Shown: piece by piece, positions 22,688 through 34,284 of the stretch
How positions within the stretch are numbered: position 1 is the stretch's first letter
Layout: each line of letters opens with the position of its first letter
Translations under genes and position numbers: made by a program
Assembly: GCA_020205615.1 (NCBI GenBank)
Contig: CM035160.1
Coordinates: forward strand, 121,487,552-121,551,551
From: Panax quinquefolius
Lineage: Eukaryota > Streptophyta > Magnoliopsida > Apiales > Araliaceae
Length of the DNA: 64,000 nt
Reading direction: 5' to 3'
Notes under the pieces: model-generated
What the model was told of the DNA's origin: nothing
Seen by the model: only the letters and a program-made list of their open reading frames with translations
Databases searched by the model: none

Positions 22688-24022
22688 GTAAGACCCCGAA
22701 ATTTTTAAATAAAAAGGAATTTCCTTTATTTTGAAATAGTAAGGGTTGATTTGATTAATGTGGATAGTTAAGGGTTAAATACGCAAATATTTCAAAATAA
22801 GCAAGTGGTTATAAAATATTCATTGTTGTTGGGAATATTCGTTTGGTCGTGGAATATTCAGATCGTTGTGGGAATATTCGCATTTAATGCTGCGGTAGCC
22901 CATGTGTGGGCCCCATAATAAAAAAAACGATTGGATGAAGAAAACGACAAATATAAGTTATTTTTAAATAACTACAGCGTAGTTATTGCCATTGTTGAAT
23001 ACCCGTGGTTTAAAACACACTAATACGGCGTTGTTGAACAAAAGAAGACACCAGTATTGCACCAATTATTGATTCTTACGTAAGAAGGCACTACTCAATA
23101 ATGGTTATGATAATTATCGCTCAAGATTTTATCGAGTTAATAATTGTCGTGTTGATATTTTATATTGTTGTTGTTTCAATAATTGTCATTACACAAGATC
23201 TTTCATTATCGAAGCAATAATTCATATTATCGAATAATATTATTAGATAACATTATTGGCAATGTCTAGAAAGTTCGTCTAAGGAGAGGTTTGGTCATCT
23301 AATTGCGCCAAGAAGAAGAAATTCTTATTCGAAAGCCCCTCTTCCTGAACCCGCTCGGGTTGTCAATATTGTGATTCTCGTAATATTATTTGTGAATAAT
23401 TAATTATTGATTTATATGATGAGGAAAATATTGATTTTATGTGGATATAGATGGAGAAAATTTTTAAAATGACAATTGTTGAAAATTAATATTTTATCTT
23501 TTTCTCGATAAAATAATTCATTTTAATATATTATTTTAATAATATATTAACGGTGATATTTTTACAATGAATGTGGGATATATGAGTATATGAGGAGGAA
23601 GAGTATTTTGTGGCATTAAATGTTTAACACATGTTTTGTGTGTTGGTGGACACAATTATCGAATAGAAATTTGATTATAAATTGTAAAATCGCCTGCTTG
23701 TGGATTTCAATCGATTTTTGTTTGGAATTTGGAAAAACTTTCTTCCGCAAAGTTGTAGAGAATTGAATTTCCTATTAAAAACTCATGAGATTCAATTTTC
23801 TGATGAAAGGGCTATTTATTATGAATTATTGAAGTTCAAAAGCTCAAATAATTGATTTTTGGGAGTTTAAATTATTTTTTGTTAAGAAAAACGTTTTTTG
23901 TATTTTTTGGACATCATTAACATGTGTGGCTGGTGTTTTGACCAAAAGGTGGGCTAAGGAAAATTTGTATAATTATATTAATATTATATTAAATTTTCGC
24001 TTTGGTGTTCTAAGCATTTTCC

Positions 24023-24030
24023 TATAAATA
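24023..24030 (+). promoter_or_regulatory. N 5' LTR TATA box
   Basis: TATAAATA in CCTATAAATAGGGTGCTTAG. The 3' LTR has the same element at 30788. Confidence 0.8.
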
Positions 24031-24311
24031 GGGTGCTTAGGTTAGAATTGAAAATCACACCGTAAACCCAAGTTTTCTCTATTTCTCTCTCGATATTTTG
24101 AGCGTATTCTTGTGAGTATTTTGAGTATACTTTGAGTATTGCTAGAAAGCAAGTTCCTTCAAAGACTATACCCTAGATTCTAGCTGTAAGTAATCGATCT
24201 TTCGAGGTAAAGGGATATATTTTTTTTGTAATGATATTATTTCTTCAATATCATTATGTTGAAATGTTGATCTCAAGTTTTTATCAAATTTAGAACTTTT
24301 TCATGTCTGGG

Positions 24312-24510
24312 GTTACTATTCTAAGGTTACTATTCACGTTACTATTCACGAGTTACTATTCATGAGTTACTATTCACGAGTTACTATTCACGAAAGTACT
24401 ATTCATGAAGCGTGAAGATGTTTTTGTGGAATTTCTATCTTTTGGTGTTTGAGTTACTATTCACGATATAAGACTATTCACGATATCAGACTATTCACGA
24501 TATTCATTAT
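24312..24510. repeat. ACTATTCACG minisatellite in N 5' LTR
   Basis: About seven units of 12-15 bases around GTTACTATTCACGA (24312-24410), then about three of GACTATTCACGATAT (24451-24510). The 3' LTR has the same at 31053-31160 and 31201-31273. Related arrays occur in B3 and B4. Confidence 0.88.
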
Positions 24511-24753
24511 TCAATTAAAAATAAAATTTCTTCTTTTCGTCTAAAACATCTATTCCGGATACTAACTCGATTGTATCCATGTTTTGATCATTCTTGAATT
24601 TTACACCACTATGATTATTTTTGAGGTATTTTTGGGCGTGGATAAAACCAAGTACTAATCCTTAATCCTTAATCCTTGTCATTTTGTTTCATCGATTCGT
24701 TTCTTTAAAAATATTTTTCATCATCCTCGCCTTAAATGATGATATTATTGAAT

Positions 24754-24946
24754 ATCTTTGGCCCCGTAGTGCAAAGATGAATGATTTTGAAGAATATCTT
24801 TGGCCCGTAGTGCAAAGATGAGAAGGTGTTGAGATGAATATGACCGATTGATTAATATCTTTGGCCTGTAGTGCAAAAAGATGAATGAAGTGTTTAAATA
24901 AACATGACTAATTGATGAATATCTTTGGCCTCGTAGTGCAAAGATG
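24754..24946. repeat. Hairpin-unit array in N 5' LTR
   Basis: Four units with CTTTGGCCCGTAGTGCAAAG at their core, spaced about 40-65 bases. Each can pair ATCTTTG with CAAAGAT. The 3' LTR copies lie at about 31514-31715. Confidence 0.85.
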
Positions 24947-25487
24947 AATATTTGATTTCGGATGTATATTGATTGATGTTACAGTGGATAAAATATTGAT
25001 GATGGACCGTTAAATTCATAGATTATAGTAGATTTCATTCTCACGTAACTCTTCTATGAATTATTATTTCCGCGTAATATTGATCTCAAACTTGTTGTTG
25101 TCTATTGTATTCTATCGATTTTTCCTGTTGAAGACTAACGATAATTTGTTGTATATTATCTTAGTCATAATATTCTTTATCGGGCTAGTTGAGCTCACCT
25201 TTTCCTTGTTGTTCCATTTTTCTTCTCAGAGGCGAGAATGTAAATGAAGTACTAGTGGGGTATGGAATGAAGATTCTAGAGAGAGTTGTTTAGTAGTCCT
25301 CACCATTTTTGTAAAATAATGAATCAATAATGTGATGAGGATTTATTTGAGTATAGATATTGTCTAGAAGATAATATTTGTATTCAAACTCACGCCATCG
25401 TTGTAATAATAAAGTTGTAGTTGTTTCGTATCATGTATTTGGCACTCGAGAATGGGTGTTGTGTATACCTATTTTGGGGGCGCCACA

Positions 25488-25506
25488 GGTTGGTATCGTC
25501 GAGCTT
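25488..25506 (+). promoter_or_regulatory. N primer-binding site, altered
   Basis: GGTTGGTATCGTCGAGC directly after the LTR. B2 has GTTGGTATCAAAGC, closer to the initiator tRNA-Met complement, so N has changed here. Confidence 0.7.
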
Positions 25507-25672
25507 AGGATATGATCTCCATGAGATCGGGAATAGAACTAGGAGGGGAGAGACGAGTAAATCCTTCGCTAGTGTGTCCTACCTAAGCTTATTTGTTAGT
25601 TGGTCAAGATATAGGGATATTATGTGATATATTGATTTCCTTAATTAACCCTTATTTTATGAAGATTTGAGA

Positions 25673-26640
25673 ATGTCGATCGAGAATATTAACAATGGAG
25701 TAAATGAGACCGTGGAGATGCCTCGTACTCACCAACGAGGAGAAGAACGTAATAACAGTCGGGCAATGTTCCTCCCGTGAACAACACCACCGAGCAAATG
25801 ATGAACGAGGGATGTTTAGAAGCTTTTTGCAGTTCATGCAAAATCGCACGAGGAGACTCGTGTTCAAAATACTGAGGAGGAAATGATAGCAATTCACGAG
25901 TGGTCACACACCAAGCAGCTTCAAAGAGTTGGGACCACGCACTCTGGGAAAGCCGGATCCGATTAAAGCGCGAGACGTGGGTCAAACAAATTACCAAGAT
26001 ATTCGATGTCTGGGATGCACGGAGGAACAGAATTTCCATTCGCCACCTTTATGTTCCGTGGCGCGAGGCAGACATCGGTGGGAATCGGAAGCGCACTCCA
26101 TCCACCGCACTCAAAGATGTCATGGGAGACGTTTGTAAACAGCTCAATGACAAGTACTTCCCCGAAAGTATTCGCTATATGAAGGAAGTGGAGTTTATTA
26201 GACTAGAGCAGTAATAACATGACGGTGTCCCAAAGACGAGGCTAAGTTCATGAGTTATCCGTGTTTGCACCTCATTTGGTGGAGAATGAGGAACGATGAC
26301 GCGGATGTTTCGAGAGGTTTGAAACCCGACATACGCCAAGATCTCATTTCTCATAAATTTTCTCTCTATTCAGATGTTGTCAACAGGCTCATTGTTAGAG
26401 CGAGATAACGAGCACGCTCAACCGAGGGACCATAACCAGGATCATATCAAGATAGCGCCATCGTAATAACGATAACCACGGAGAAAGAAGAATACAGACA
26501 AAGGCAGAACCACTCGGGTGGTAATCGTGGCCATGAAAATAGAAGAAGTTTAGCCTGGGAGGAGATTTAAAAAGAGGAGATTCAACAACGACCATGTGAA
26601 GACGCGGCGCCTATAGCAACTAGTTTTATGGAGGAGAACG
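25673..26640 (+). pseudogene. gag: N gag, several frameshifts
   Basis: The likely start ATG 25673 gives MSIENINNGVNETVEMP, close to the start of the B2 extra ORF. Gag pieces then appear in changing frames: KPDPIKARD, then VKQITKIFDV, RWESEAHSIH, and the clear run LNDKYFPESIRYMKEVEFI (open at 25900-26214), then FERGLKPDIRQDLISHKFS near 26315. The pieces together give the usual plant chromovirus Gag order. Frame changes cluster at CG-rich positions and may partly be sequence errors. Confidence 0.75.
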
Positions 26641-27329
26641 ACCACCTGGGTCGTATGTTACAAATGCGGAAAGAGGGACATATCACCAAACCGCCCACAA
26701 CAGCTTTAAGGTATGCTATAGTTGTGGAAAGGAAGGACATATCGCTTTCGAGATCAGACGAAGAAATAAACCTAGTTCAATGGGGACGGTGACTCAAAAG
26801 ATCGTCCCGTAAAAGTCAAAGTCAACGATTCCGGAAGAGCGTTTGTCGTGACCCTCATTAAATGCAAGGAACCCGAACGGTTAGCAGGTTAGTCAATTAT
26901 AAATTTCTTATAAGTATATACCTTACTAGATATCGGTTCTACCCATTCTTTTATCTCTCTTCATGCGCCAACGCTTAAACTTGACTCGAGAAATTAGACT
27001 TTGACCTATCTGTGGAAACTACGTTAGGAGAAACTTTCATCACATCCCATCGTTTATAAATCTTGTTTGATTCAGTTGGCACTATCACATTACCGTTAAC
27101 CTTATTTCTATAGAGATATTTGTTTTGATGTGATTTTAAGGTTAACTACTCATCATGCCGAAATTGATTATTTTCGTAAGGTTGTTAGTTTTCATATTCC
27201 TAAGCAACCTCGTTATTCAATTCAAGCAATCAAACCATTGTAGTCAAACATTTTCATATCAAGCCATGAAGTCATTCGCTTATTACGGATGTCAAATTTT
27301 CTTAGTCCATGTTATGGATTTGAATAAAG
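26641..27329 (+). pseudogene. pol: N Gag zinc knuckles and protease
   Basis: Two knuckle remnants, CYKCGKR near 26660 and CYSCGKEGHIAFE near 26715, are followed by a protease with LLDIGSTHSFISLHAPTLK near 26925 (D-I-G in place of D-T/S-G). Downstream of it, IPKQPRYSIQAIKP and YGCQIFLVHVMD resemble the protease-RT linker. Confidence 0.75.
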
Positions 27330-28107
27330 ACACGCCGATTTGAATAATATTCCGTTGTTATTGATTTTTCCCGACGTATTTCAAGAAGAATTTTTGGCTT
27401 ACTCCCAAAGCTTCGATATTAAATTTTGTATCGACTTTGAACCCCAGACAAAACTCATTTCTAAAATCTCATATCGAATGGCTCCTATTGAACTTCGTGA
27501 GTTAAAATTCAACTATAGAATTTGGTACCGAGCCTTTATCTTGTGACTTCCTTTGTGGAATTCACCTAAGCCGCACTCTCTGTAGGGACGCCATATTCGT
27601 ATGCGATAGTAAATCGATAGGTGTCATTGTGACGCTTATCCAAGATTGGGATATGAGTCACGCTTGAGAGCAACCTAAGTCATTATCGAAATACGTAGCT
27701 TTCAGCTTAGTTGGTTATTATCGGAGATTCGTTGAAGGATATTCTCGAATCGCTATTCCGTTAACTTAAGCCGGCTGACTCGTAGAGATACAAAATTCAT
27801 ATGGAGCGAGGAATGCGAGAAGATTTTCCAAGAGCTCAAGAGGCGACTCATTTCGGCACATATTCTAACCATACCATCTTGGAAAAGCGAACGTGGTAGC
27901 TGACGCGATGAGTAGAAGATTATATGCGGAACGAAAGTGCGATGATGTCAAGTATACGACAGAGCCAACTTTAATAGAAAAAGTTAAGGTTGCTCAAGCC
28001 ACCCAACCCTTGAATGATGCGATGCGAAGAAAGTACAAGAAGGAGCTATTCCTAAGCGAGAATTGATGAAGAAGGAATACTTGAGTCCACTCTAGACTTT
28101 TGTGTTC
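27330..28107 (+). pseudogene. pol: N reverse transcriptase and RNase H remnants, large internal losses
   Basis: The RT start is visible as FPDVFQEEF and FCIDFEPQTKLISKISYRMAPIEL (27368-27520). The catalytic palm is missing. What follows is the RT tail LVGYYRRFVEGYSRIAIPL near 27710 and FIWSEECEKIFQELKRRLI near 27797. The RNase H body is also missing: TIPSW jumps to the domain's end at KANVVADAMSRR near 27885. The deletions, not just stops, make N unable to copy itself. Confidence 0.78.
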
Positions 28108-29170
28108 CTAACGACTCGATTTGAAGTACAAGATTATGATGGAGGCACACAACACGCCATTTGCAATCCATCTCGGAAGTACTAAAATGTATCGTGATCT
28201 TTGACATACATTTTGGTGGAGCAATATGAGGAGAGAGATCGCGTAGTTTATCTCGATGTGTTTAACTTGCCAACGTGTAAAGGCAGAGCATCTTGTACCT
28301 AAGGGTCCATTGCAACCACTTGAGATTTTGAAATGGAAGTGGGAACACATTACCACGAATTTCATTACTAATCTTCCTGTGGTTTCTCAAGGCATAGATG
28401 CGATTTGGGTTATTGTTGATAGATTAACCAAGTCTACTCATTTCTTACCGATACGAGAGACTTATTCCTTGAACGCCTTTTCTCGTATATGCACGTAAAT
28501 GAGATTGTGAGATTGCATGGCATGCCAAGATCCATAGTTTTAGATCGTGACCCAAGATTCACTTCATGATTTTGGGTTAGTTTGTAGAAAGCTATGGGCA
28601 CGAATTTACTATTGGTTTGGCATACCATCCTCAAACGGATGGGCAATCGAAAGGACTACTCAAACTCTTGAAGATATATTAAAACTCGTGTCCTAGATTT
28701 CAAAGGAAGTTGGGATAAGTACTTGCCATTGGTGGAATTCTCATACAACAATAGTTATTAAACAAATATAGGCATGGTTCCATTCAAGCATTATATGGAC
28801 AAAATGTCATTCTCCAATATGTTGGGATGAGGTGGGTGAAGCAACATTGTTGGGACCCGAAAGTTAGTACGTATATGACTAATGATTCGACAACGATACA
28901 AACCAAGACAAGATCGACAAAAGAGTTATGCGAATCTTCATCGAAAGGACGTGGAATTTAGTGTAGGGGATCATGTATTGTTGCGAAGTTGCTCCATGGA
29001 AGGGAGTTACAAGATTTGGGAAGAGAGGAAAGCTCAATCCACGATTTATCGGTCCATTTCAAATTCTTGACCGAGTAGGAAATGTAGCCTATAGACTTGT
29101 GTTACCTCCAAGTATGTCTCGTGTTCATAATGTGTTTCACATATCTCGCATTTCAGTAAATATGTGAAAG
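28108..29170 (+). pseudogene. pol: N integrase, fragmented
   Basis: Zinc-binding region with FWWSNMRREI and CLTCQRVKAEH, then the core: TNFITNLPVVSQGIDAIWVI with TNF where A1 and A2 have MDF, so the first catalytic Asp is replaced by Asn. LDRDPRFTS and [12 protein letters not shown] sequence follow in other frames. The C-terminal part is well kept: [29 protein letters not shown] and [17 protein letters not shown] (to 29167). Confidence 0.85.
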
Positions 29171-29427
29171 ACCCAACCACGTTATAGAAAGTTAGAAACC
29201 GGACGAGATAGCCAAGACTTAACGTATGAGGAGGTACTGTCAAGATTTTGGATAGGAAGGAGCATGTCCCTACGCTAAGAAAGGTTATACCACAAGTTAA
29301 AGTTTTGTGGAGGAATCATGCTATAGAGGAAATGACCGGGAATTGGAAACGAAAATGAAAGCGAGGTATCCTCACCTTTTCAAAACACTGAGTATACGTA
29401 CGTCAATTTCGAGGACTTAAATTTCAT
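29171..29427 (+). pseudogene. pol: N chromodomain and 3' untranslated end
   Basis: Frame pieces LTYEEV, RKEHVPTLRKVIPQVKVLW near 29260-29310 and WKRKMKARYPHLFK near 29345 mark the chromodomain tail. The stretch ends CGAGGACTTAAATTTCATAAGG, shared with B2 just before its polypurine tract. Confidence 0.72.
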
Positions 29428-29438
29428 AAGGAGGGAGG
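29428..29438 (+). promoter_or_regulatory. N polypurine tract
   Basis: AAGGAGGGAGG before the 3' LTR. Confidence 0.8.
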
Positions 29439-32255
29439 TCAGAAGACCTCAAAATTTTTAAATAAAAAGGAATTTCCTTTATTTTGAAATAGTAAGGGTT
29501 GATTTGATTAATGTGGATAGTTAAGGGTTAAATACGCAAATATTTCAAAATAAACAAGTGGTTATAAAATATTCATTGTTTGTTTGGGAATATTCGTTTG
29601 GTCGTGGAATATTCGTGCATCGCTTTGGGAATATTCGCATGACGAAGTAAAGACCATGTGTGGGCCCCATAACGGAAAGCGATTGGATGAAGAAAACGAC
29701 AAATATAAGTTATTTTTAAATAACGGCGTAGTTGTTGCCCATGTTGAATACTGTTGGAATACCCGGTGGTTAAAACACACTAATACGCGTTGTTGAACAA
29801 AGAAGACACACCAGATTGCACCAATTATTGATTCTTACGTAAGAAGGCACTACTCAATAATGGTTACAAAGAATTACCGCTCAAAGATTTTATCGAGTTA
29901 ATAATTGTCGTGTTGATATTTTATATGTTGTTGTTTCAATAATTGTCATTACACAAGATCTTTCATTATCGAAGCAATAATTCATATTATCCGAATAATA
30001 TTATTAGATAACATTATTGGCAATGTCTAGAAAGTTCATGCTAAGGAGAGGTTTGGTCATCTAATCAAGGCGCCAAGAAGAAGAAATTCTTATTCGAAAG
30101 CCCCTCTTTCCTAGGAACCTGCTCGGTTGTCAATATTGTGATTCTCGTAATATTATTTGTGAATAATTAATTATTGATTTATATGATGAGGAAAATATTG
30201 ATTTTATGTGGATATAGATGGAGAAAATTTTTAAAATGACAATTGTTGAAAATTAATATTTTATCTTTTTCCGATAAAATAATTCATTTTAATATATTAT
30301 TTTAATAATATATTAACGGTGATATTTTTACAATGAATGTGGGATATATGAGTATATGAGGAGGAAGAGTATTTTGTGGCATTAAATGTTTAACACATGT
30401 TTTGTGTGTTGGTGGACACAATTATCGACCGAAATTTGATTATAATTAAAGAAAATCGCCTGTTTGTGGATTTCTTTACGATTTTTGTTTGGAATTTGGA
30501 AAAACTTTCTTCGCAAAGTTGTAGAGAATTGAATTTCCTATTAAAAACTCGCGAGATTCGAATTTTCTGATGAAAGGGCTATTTATTATGAATTATTGAA
30601 GTTCCAAGTCTCAAATAATTGATTTTGGGAGTTTAAATTATTTTTGTTAAGAAAAACGTTTTTGTATTTTTTGGACATCATTAACATGTGTGGCTGGTGT
30701 TTTGACCAAAAGGTGGGCTAAGGAAAATTTGTATAATTATATTAATATTATATTAAATTTTTCGCTTTGGTGTTCTAAGCATTTTCCTATAAATATAGGT
30801 GCTTAGGTTAGAATTGAAAATCACACCGTAAACTTCTCGATATTTTGAGCGTATTCTTGTGAGTATTTTGAGTATACTTTGAGTATTGCTAGACGATTGC
30901 AAGTTCCTTCAAAGACTATACCCTAGATTCTAGCTAGAAGTATCGATCTTTCGAGGTAAGTGGATATTATTTTTTTGTAATGATATTATTTCTTCAATAT
31001 CATTATCTTTGAAATGTTGATCCGAAGTTTTATCAAATTTAGAACTTTTTCATTTAAGTTACTATTCACGGTTACTATTCACGAGTTACTATTCACGAAG
31101 TTACTATTCATGAGTTACTATTCACGAAGTTACTATTCACGAGTACTATTCACGTAAGCGTGAAGATGTTTTTTGTGGAATTTCTATCTTTTGGTGTCTG
31201 AGTTACTATTCACGATATGCAAGACTATTCACACGATACTCAAGACTATTCACGATATACTGGTGACTATTCAATTTAAAAATAAAATTTCTTCTTTTCG
31301 TCCAAAACATCTATTCGGATACTAACTCGATTGTATCCATGTTTTGATCATTCTTGAATTTTACACCACTATGATTATTTTTGAGGTATTTTTGGGCGTG
31401 GATAAAACCAAGTACTTAATCCTTATTCCTTAATCCTTGTCATTTTGTTTCACCGGATTCGCTTTTTTAAAAATATTTTTCATCATCCTCGCCTTAAATG
31501 ATGATATTATTGAATATCTTTGGCCCGTAGTGCAAAGATGAATGATTTTGAAGAATATCTTTGGCCTCAGTAGTGCAAAGATGAATGTGTTGAGATGAAC
31601 ATGACCGATTGATTAATATCTTTGGCCTCAGAGTGCAAAAGATGAACAGTGTTTAAATAAACATGATTAATTGATGAATATCTTTGGTTCAGAAAGTAAA
31701 AAAGATGAATATTTGATTCCGAGATGTATATCGATTGATGTTATAGGATAAAATATTGATGATGGACCTGTTAAATTCATAGATTATAGTAGATTTCATT
31801 CTCTACGTAACTCTTCTATGAATTATTATTTCACTCATGAATATTGATCTCAAACTTGTTGTCTATTGTATTCTATCGATTTTTCCTCGTTGAAGACTAA
31901 CGATAATTTGTTGTATATTATCTTAGTCATAATATTCTTTATCGGGCTAGTTGAGCTCACCCTTTTCCTTGTTGTTCCATTTTTTTTCTCGTGGAGGCTA
32001 GAATGTAGCGAGTACTAATCTGGGTATGGAATGAAGATTCTAGAGAGAGTTGTTTAGTAGTCCTCACCATTTTTGTAAAATAATGAATCAATAATGTGAT
32101 GAGGATTTATTTGAGTATAGATATTGTCTGTAAGATAATATTTGTATTCAAACTCGCGCTTTTCTTGTTGTAATAATAAAGTTGTAGTTGTTTCTGTACC
32201 ATGTATTTGGCGACTCAGAATGGGTGTTGTGTATACCTATTTTGGGGGCGTCACA
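29439..32255 (+). repeat. N 3' LTR
   Basis: Starts TCAGAAGACCTC where the 5' LTR has TGTAAGACCCCG, so the conserved TG end is altered. It ends GGGGGCGTCACA. Long stretches are identical to the 5' LTR, with small differences packed at CG and CCG positions. TATA at 30788. Confidence 0.93.
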
Positions 32256-32260
32256 CCTTA

Positions 32261-33698
32261 AATTAGATTAACATCACATTCATGGACTTAAACACTTTAA
32301 AAATTTCGTTTCTAAACCTTTTCGAGAGTGAAAATATTTATTTCACTTTTGTATCGATATATTATCAGTACTTACTTTGGTCAATGGCGTCATACAGGTT
32401 ACACAAGTATTTGATTTTATGACTCTTATACTAAATAGGTCACAGTGGAGAGTACTAGACACAAAAATGGCAGTTCGCAAAAAATCGCAGAACATGCCAA
32501 TTTCTACCAATTTGTTATTTCTTACATAAAATTTGACATACCCATATGCTAGAATTCGTATATAATCATTACCCAACAATTATAGAGTGGTTTTAACCAA
32601 TTAAAAAACATAATCACAGAATTAAAATATGTAAATTTCACTGTTCTTGATGTTCTTGAAGGTTTTGAAAATAAAACATGAAAATTACTACTACGGATTC
32701 GTTATAACACAGAATCCGTTCATTTAAAGTTTGGTCTCTTCGTATCAACATGCATAATAACATACAAGTGTAAATTTTTCAAAACCATTTATTTTTGACA
32801 TATTAAAATCACGTATAAGGGCCATATGGCCATATCCCATACTCTGTAAATTTTGAAGCAATCATATACGATGTATTTTCATGAAACTGAAGATATGGTT
32901 TATATAATATATATAATCAAATACGATATGATAACATTTATTACATATATCAATACATAAATCATACCCTTTATAAATATAGAGACCTTATAGAACTTTG
33001 AAAGCCACATTCATAAAAACTTTAATAACATAATTTATAATTTGGGAAGGAGGAGATTACCCTGAGTGTGAATGAGTAGAGATAAAAATCATTTTTCAAA
33101 AGCTTCTTCAATCACAGAGTTTCTCACAAAATCCTCTTAATTCTCTCTAAATTTCTCAAATTCTCTCTAACTATATTTCAGACTTAGAAAAATTGAAATA
33201 AAGAAGACGTCTAAAATAAAGAACTGATGTGATGTGGAGGTCAGTTACCCAACATGGGTTAACTGTCTTTAACTCCCACTAAGGCCATGTTTGGTTAGGC
33301 TTAATTGGTTCAAAATCATTTAATTTAATAAATCTCTTATACTATAGTTTAAATCATGTCACACCCTTACACAATAACTCAATTATATTATTTAATTTAA
33401 TTTGAATAAAATATAATAATTTCTCATTAATTCACATAGTCATATAATTAATTTTCTTATTAATTATAAAATGATATTAGGCTTATTAAATATTTCTTTT
33501 AATTTAATAAACTCACATAATTACATACTTTGAATAATAAAATTCTCTACATTAATTTAATAAATATAACACATATCATTAAATTAATCTATCACAATTG
33601 CATCAATTAATTATTTAATCTAATCATTAAATCATCGAAAATATTAATTTAATTCAATAAATATTAAGAATTAAATTACAAAAATCTCGTTCGTCATA
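32261..33698 (-). repeat. A2 5' LTR, outer part
   Basis: Continues A2 after the duplicated CCTTA and matches about 14106-15548. It ends TCGTCATA where the 3' LTR has TCATCACA. GGTAC follows (33699-33703). Confidence 0.94.
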
Positions 33699-33703
33699 GG
33701 TAC

Positions 33704-34080
33704 AGGTTTTTGGGAATTCTACAAAACAGCAAAAATCTATTTTTCATTTTTGCAGATCGGTGATCGCGACGCGGTCACGATAGTTATTAATATGACGACT
33801 AAACATTTGAGTGTATCAGTGACCGGATGCGGTCGCTGATAGCAGTCGCTACCACGTGCACCACGTCAGCTTTGGCCCTAAACCATGCTGACTCAGCTTA
33901 GCGACCGCATTTATCTTTTCAGTCGCTCGTATCGGTCGCGGATAGGTCGGTCGCTAGTAGTGGTCGCTGATGTGCATCCCATCGACTAGATTTTGTGCGA
34001 CAACTATCAGCGACCGCACTCGGTCGCGGATAGCTATCTGCGATCGCATGCGGTCGCTGATAGATGGTCGCTGATAAGCC
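33704..34080. repeat. CACTA subterminal block 1: CGGTCGC repeats
   Basis: About a dozen direct and inverted copies of a core like GCGGTCGCTGATAG (for example ATGCGGTCGCTGATAG and ATCAGCGACCGCACTCGGTCGC). Such dense inverted motifs are typical binding sites of TnpA-like proteins. No ORF of merit. Confidence 0.75.
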
Positions 34081-34082
<2 letters not shown>

Positions 34083-34166
<84 letters not shown>

Positions 34167-34190
34167 GTAGTAGTAGTAGTAGTACTACTA
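34083..34190. repeat. (ATT)n and (GTA)n microsatellite
   Basis: A perfect trinucleotide run to about 34166, then GTA units to about 34183, then imperfect ATT/ATC-type units to 34273. It splits the two subterminal repeat blocks. Confidence 0.95.
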
Positions 34191-34284
34191 TTATTATTAT
34201 GACTGTTATTATTATTATAATTATCATTATTATTATTGTTATTATTATTGTTAGTACTATTATTATTATTATCTTAATTTAAGG

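Larger units (their letters stand above)
24207..25229 (+). other. N predicted leader intron (5' LTR copy)
   Basis: From CGAG|GTAAAG to TTCTTCTCAG|AGG, about 1.0 kb, with GAGCTCACC about 30 bases before the AG. In the 3' LTR the donor is a better GAG|GTAAGT (30956), but the acceptor CTCAG is changed to CTCGT. Confidence 0.55.
22688..25487 (+). repeat. N 5' LTR
   Basis: TGTAAGACCCCG to GGGGGCGCCACA. TATA box at 24023, donor CGAG|GTAAAG at 24207 (alternative AGCT|GTAAGT at 24186), ACTATTCACG minisatellite, hairpin array at 24754-24946, and GAGCTCACC plus TTCTTCTCAG ending at 25229. Confidence 0.93.
22688..32255 (+). mobile_element. Element N: chromovirus nested in the A2 5' LTR
   Basis: 9568 bp with two LTRs (2800 and about 2817 bp), flanked by CCTTA (22683-22687 and 32256-32260). 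Joining the flanks restores the uninterrupted A2 sequence seen near 14100, so the insertion is certain. The internal region holds remnants of gag, protease, RT, integrase and chromodomain but lacks most of RT and RNase H. It does not carry the extra coiled-coil ORF. This is the youngest layer of this nest. Confidence 0.96.
12846..33698 (-). mobile_element. Element A2: complete chromovirus with extra ORF, split by N
   Basis: On the minus strand the order is 5' LTR (33698-32261 plus 22687-21432), primer site, extra ORF, gag-pol, polypurine tract and 3' LTR (15548-12846). LTR lengths agree once N is removed (about 2694 and 2703 bp), and the two LTRs are nearly identical by eye. GGTAC flanks the whole. 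Gag-pol spans 20184-15659, about the size expected for Tekay/Del. It is damaged mainly by nonsense codons. Without N the element is about 11.3 kb. Confidence 0.93.

Noticed and set aside
25689..26039. 116-codon minus-strand ORF in N
   Set aside because: Antisense to gag; no motif.
28108..28365. 85-codon minus-strand ORF in N
   Set aside because: Antisense of the integrase zinc-binding region.
33919..34282. ORFs rich in Ile or Leu
   Set aside because: They are translations of the ATT microsatellite.
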